Assembly (NCBI GenBank): GCA_937925455.1
Contig: CALEWF010000269.1
Location: 1 to 8,761 of the forward strand
Direction of reading: 5' to 3'
Source: an uncultured Flavobacteriales bacterium
GTDB taxonomy: Bacteria; Bacteroidota; Bacteroidia; CAIKAF01
DNA: 8,761 bases
Position 1 is the stretch's first letter, and the number at the start of each line of letters is the position of its first letter. The notes below the pieces were generated by a model. The model searched no databases and was not told where the DNA came from. It saw nothing but the letters and a program-made list of their open reading frames with translations. The translations under genes were made by a program, and so were the position numbers. Positions 7,111 through 8,761 of this stretch are shown here, piece by piece.

Positions 7111-7362
7111 CCCAAAATTGTCATTAGTGTATCTTGATATTAATAATAGGCTGCTTCAAGCGGCTGTTCGTTACAAGTCCTCGGGGCTCAGCCACACATG
7201 GCATCGGGGTAGCGGTGTCTTCGTGCCCTCAGCCCCGCTACCCCGTGCCCTGTGGGCTTCGCCCCTTCGGGCTTTCCACTTCCATCCGCAGCAGTCCGCC
7301 CCTACAAGGCGGAAAAACACGCGGCCGCCCCCCAATAAAACAATTCTAATGACAATTTTGGA
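7111..7362. mobile_element. MITE-like repeat element, copy 2 (252 bp, inverted ends)
   Basis: The left end is CCCAAA-ATTGT-CATTAG (7111-7127) and the right end is CTAATG-ACAAT-TTTGGA (7346-7362). Here the central five bases also pair, so the ends form an exact 16-bp inverted repeat (7112-7127 with 7346-7361), extendable to 22 bp (7106-7127 with 7346-7367) with one mismatch. Inside are 17 AT-rich bases, the 150-nt core, and 51 nt of copy-specific DNA with a small hairpin, TCCGCC/GGCGGA, at 7295-7313. No transposase and no clear target duplication are seen. The element occupies most of the 426-nt gap between divergent typA and msrC, starting 43 bp upstream of the typA -33 box. It remains in one open frame with msrC, but this reads as chance. 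Confidence 0.65.
7145..7294. repeat. 150-nt GC-rich repeat core, copy 2
   Basis: This is the direct-orientation partner of 3999-4148, with four substitutions (7157, 7168, 7173, 7267) and no gaps. The same 28-pair hairpin forms at 7183-7265, and none of the four differences falls in its stem. The change at 7267 lies in the tetraloop of the small downstream hairpin, GCCC-CTTC-GGGC. The two copies lie about 3.1 kb apart and bracket the beta-barrel gene and typA. Confidence 0.93.
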
Positions 7363-7426
7363 ATTATCTATTATACTACATGGTCTAAGTCGTGCAGTAA
7401 ACAAATGGTCAAGGGGGCAAAAAATG

Positions 7427-7434
7427 TATCTTTG
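7427..7434 (+). promoter_or_regulatory. msrC -7 promoter box (near-leaderless start)
   Basis: TATCTTTG is a perfect TAnnTTTG box and lies only four bases before the ATG at 7439. Transcription would begin at or within a few bases of the start codon, which argues for a leaderless or nearly leaderless mRNA. No good TTTG is seen at the -33 position; the nearest candidate around 7405-7408 is weak. The box also argues against translation starting upstream of 7439, including the ATG at 7424, which would lie outside the transcript. Confidence 0.6.
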
Positions 7435-7438
7435 CTCC

Positions 7439-7906
7439 ATGAGCACTAAAGCAACAACGTATCAAACCGTGGTAAAGCAAATACAATCTCTTCTACAAGA
7501 AGAAACTGACAGCATTGCCAATTTAGCCAATATTGCCGCAGTATTACATACTACGTTTGGATTTTGGTGGACAGGTTTTTACATAGTAAAAAATAATGAA
7601 TTGGTACTTGGGCCGTTTCAGGGACCGGTGGCTTGTACCCGCATCGGATTTGGAAGAGGAGTGTGTGGCTCGGCCTGGAAAGAAAAACAAACGATTATAG
7701 TGCCAGACGTACATCAGTTTACGGGGCATATTGCCTGCAGTGCTGCCTCTAATTCTGAAATTGTAGTGCCGGTGATGGTAGATGGCATGGTTGCTATGGT
7801 GTTGGATATTGATTCTACTAAATACAATAGTTTTGATGAAATTGATAAGCAGTACTTAGAAGAAATTGCGACTTTAATTGCACAAAAAATTCCGGCTCTT
7901 GCGTAA
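7439..7906 (+). CDS. msrC: free methionine-R-sulfoxide reductase (fRMsr, GAF domain)
   Basis: A 155-residue single-GAF-domain protein. WTGFYIV, LVLGPFQG, the stretch around GRGVCG, PDVHQFTGHIAC, SNSEIVVPV and VLDIDS are the fRMsr signature. The three conserved cysteines are Cys66, Cys76 and Cys100; their spacing (10 and 24) equals that of E. coli fRMsr Cys84, Cys94 and Cys118. The enzyme reduces free L-methionine-(R)-sulfoxide to methionine in the cytoplasm using thioredoxin-type electrons. The residue after the catalytic cysteine is Ser101 where I recall Asp in well-known homologues. The frame stays open upstream through the repeat element to 7085, but that part is low-complexity and not family-like. 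The ATG at 7439, matching family length and the promoter box, is chosen. The downstream lipoprotein gene overlaps its end. Confidence 0.93.
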   Translation: MSTKATTYQTVVKQIQSLLQEETDSIANLANIAAVLHTTFGFWWTGFYIVKNNELVLGPFQGPVACTRIGFGRGVCGSAWKEKQTIIVPDVHQFTGHIACSAASNSEIVVPVMVDGMVAMVLDIDSTKYNSFDEIDKQYLEEIATLIAQKIPALA

Positions 7907-8761
7907 TTGTTTATTATACCTGTTGTTTGGAATATTGGTATTGAATTGGTCCTGTGCCAATATTATTCCGCTGGAAGGAGGACCCAAAGATACTACTCCA
8001 CCCAAGATGTTAAAGGTGGTGCCTGATACATTTAAAACCCGCTTTTCGGGCAACAAAATTTCGTTGTATTTTGATGAATTTGTTACAGTGAAAAATGCTT
8101 CCAAAGAGGTGTTTGTTTCTCCACCCCTGAAACAAAAACCCGATTTGATTTTGCGAGGAAAATCGGTGGACGTCATCATCCGCGATACACTTCAACCTAA
8201 TACCACGTACATCATTCAGTTTGGTAAAGCCATTGCGGATAATAACGAAGGAAATGTATTGGAAGATATTTCCTATGTGTTTTCAACCGGTGATGTACTT
8301 GATTCATTGAATCTAATGTTTGAAGTGTTAGATGCTTTTACGCTAAAACCTGTAAGTGATGTTAAAGTATTGCTATACATCGCATCAGACGATTCTTTGC
8401 CTTATAATCAACTTCCATTTTATTTAGGCCAGACTAAAAGTAATGGCATAGCCACTTTAAAGTATTTGCGTTCAGGCGATTTTAAAGTTTTTGCATTGCA
8501 AGAAACCAATGAAAATTTGTTGTATGATAAAGAAGATGAACAAATAGGGTTTTTAGAAAAGCGTGTGATTTCGGGCGATTCTATTAAGCATCGCATTCTG
8601 CTGTTCAAAGAAAAAGCCAAAACCAACAAACTCCGTTTTGCACGCATGTTGTATCCGGGAAAAATTGCATTCAAGTTTGCTCAACCGGCTGATAGTGTAC
8701 GCATTGAACCATTGGCTGACAGCCTTCCTCCTTTTGCCCGTTCAGCAGAATATGTTTCTGC
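7899..8761 (+). CDS. Ig-like domain lipoprotein (SbsA-type Ig fold), N-terminal part
   Basis: The frame runs from just inside the end of msrC to the window edge with no stop; 287 complete codons are visible. From the TTG at 7899 the protein begins MRNC, then a hydrophobic stretch, then NWSC, where the Cys is a plausible lipidation site. Next comes ANIIPLEGGPKDTTPPKM, the N-terminus typical of Bacteroidota Ig-like (Big_5/SbsA) surface lipoproteins. The Ig-like domain covers roughly residues 30-130 (FSGNKISLYFDEFV, PNTTYIIQFGKAIADNNEGN, YVFSTG). A following beta-rich segment with TLKPVSDVKVLLY and SNGIATLKYLRSGDFKVFAL looks like a carboxypeptidase-regulatory or prealbumin-like domain. There is no ATG near the start; TTG at 7878 is an alternative that adds seven residues (MHKKFRL). 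It overlaps msrC by 8 nt (29 nt with the alternative), implying co-transcription. The function is unknown. Confidence 0.83.
   Translation, partial: MRNCLLYLLFGILVLNWSCANIIPLEGGPKDTTPPKMLKVVPDTFKTRFSGNKISLYFDEFVTVKNASKEVFVSPPLKQKPDLILRGKSVDVIIRDTLQPNTTYIIQFGKAIADNNEGNVLEDISYVFSTGDVLDSLNLMFEVLDAFTLKPVSDVKVLLYIASDDSLPYNQLPFYLGQTKSNGIATLKYLRSGDFKVFALQETNENLLYDKEDEQIGFLEKRVISGDSIKHRILLFKEKAKTNKLRFARMLYPGKIAFKFAQPADSVRIEPLADSLPPFARSAEYVS

Noticed and set aside
7295..7317. Hairpin TCCGCC/GGCGGA as an intrinsic terminator.
   Set aside because: It is followed by an A-run on the plus strand and by no T-run downstream on the minus strand, so it lacks the terminator signature in either direction.
7085..7438. 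Reading frame open upstream of msrC, giving a 118-residue N-terminal extension through the repeat element.
   Set aside because: The added residues derive from element DNA, are rich in Ser/Pro/Arg with no family similarity, and would require transcription from upstream of the -7 box at 7427. The same core in copy 1 is not attached to any gene. Automatic annotation could easily mistake this for a fused protein.
7171..7446. Minus-strand open frame of 91 codons across repeat element copy 2.
   Set aside because: It is produced by GC-rich hairpin arms, has no recognisable domain, and is not preserved outside the core.
7874..8674. Minus-strand open frames at the right end of the window.
   Set aside because: They overlap the continuous plus-strand Ig-like lipoprotein frame, which has a signal peptide and recognisable domain text.

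Overview
The window reads as chromosomal DNA of a Bacteroidota bacterium, perhaps near the Chitinophagia or Sphingobacteriia (inference). The signs are moderately AT-rich genes without Shine-Dalgarno sequences, TAnnTTTG-type -7 boxes, a porin-like beta-barrel protein, a large Ig-like lipoprotein and a lipocalin-like lipoprotein. I recognise eight genes, two of them cut by the window edges, plus one integrase relic.

Plus-strand block, 1-3989: the C-terminal end of an RfaE2/HldE-type heptose-phosphate nucleotidyltransferase, a small lipocalin-like lipoprotein, the DNA-repair ATPase RadA (TTG start), a methionine/glutamine-type aminotransferase and an omega-amidase of the YafV/Nit2 type. The last four are spaced 23, 17 and 0 nt apart and look like one transcription unit ending at the strong intrinsic terminator at 4172-4216. 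The aminotransferase-amidase pair is a ready-made glutamine transaminase/omega-amidase couple, which pulls transamination of the methionine keto acid forward.

Accessory stretch, 3973-4472: a GC-rich repeat element (copy 1), the terminator just mentioned, and the degraded end of a tyrosine recombinase whose nucleophilic tyrosine has become cysteine.

Minus-strand block, 7012 down to 4473: the ribosome-associated GTPase TypA/BipA with a recognisable promoter, followed by a secreted outer-membrane beta-barrel protein.

Right part, 7013-8761: repeat element copy 2 lies in the divergent typA/msrC intergenic region. It is followed by free methionine-R-sulfoxide reductase (msrC), probably with a near-leaderless mRNA, and by an overlapping Ig-like lipoprotein that runs off the edge.

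The most interesting feature is the repeat family. The two copies share a 150-nt core (146/150 identical) that can fold into a 28-bp imperfect hairpin. Both copies are bounded by inverted ends of the form CCCAAA-N5-CATTAG, with constant arms and a variable centre, while the DNA between the core and the right end differs. This looks like a MITE-like or recombinase-mobilised cassette, possibly encoding a structured RNA. Its left end also appears to have supplied the last codons and stop of the omega-amidase gene.
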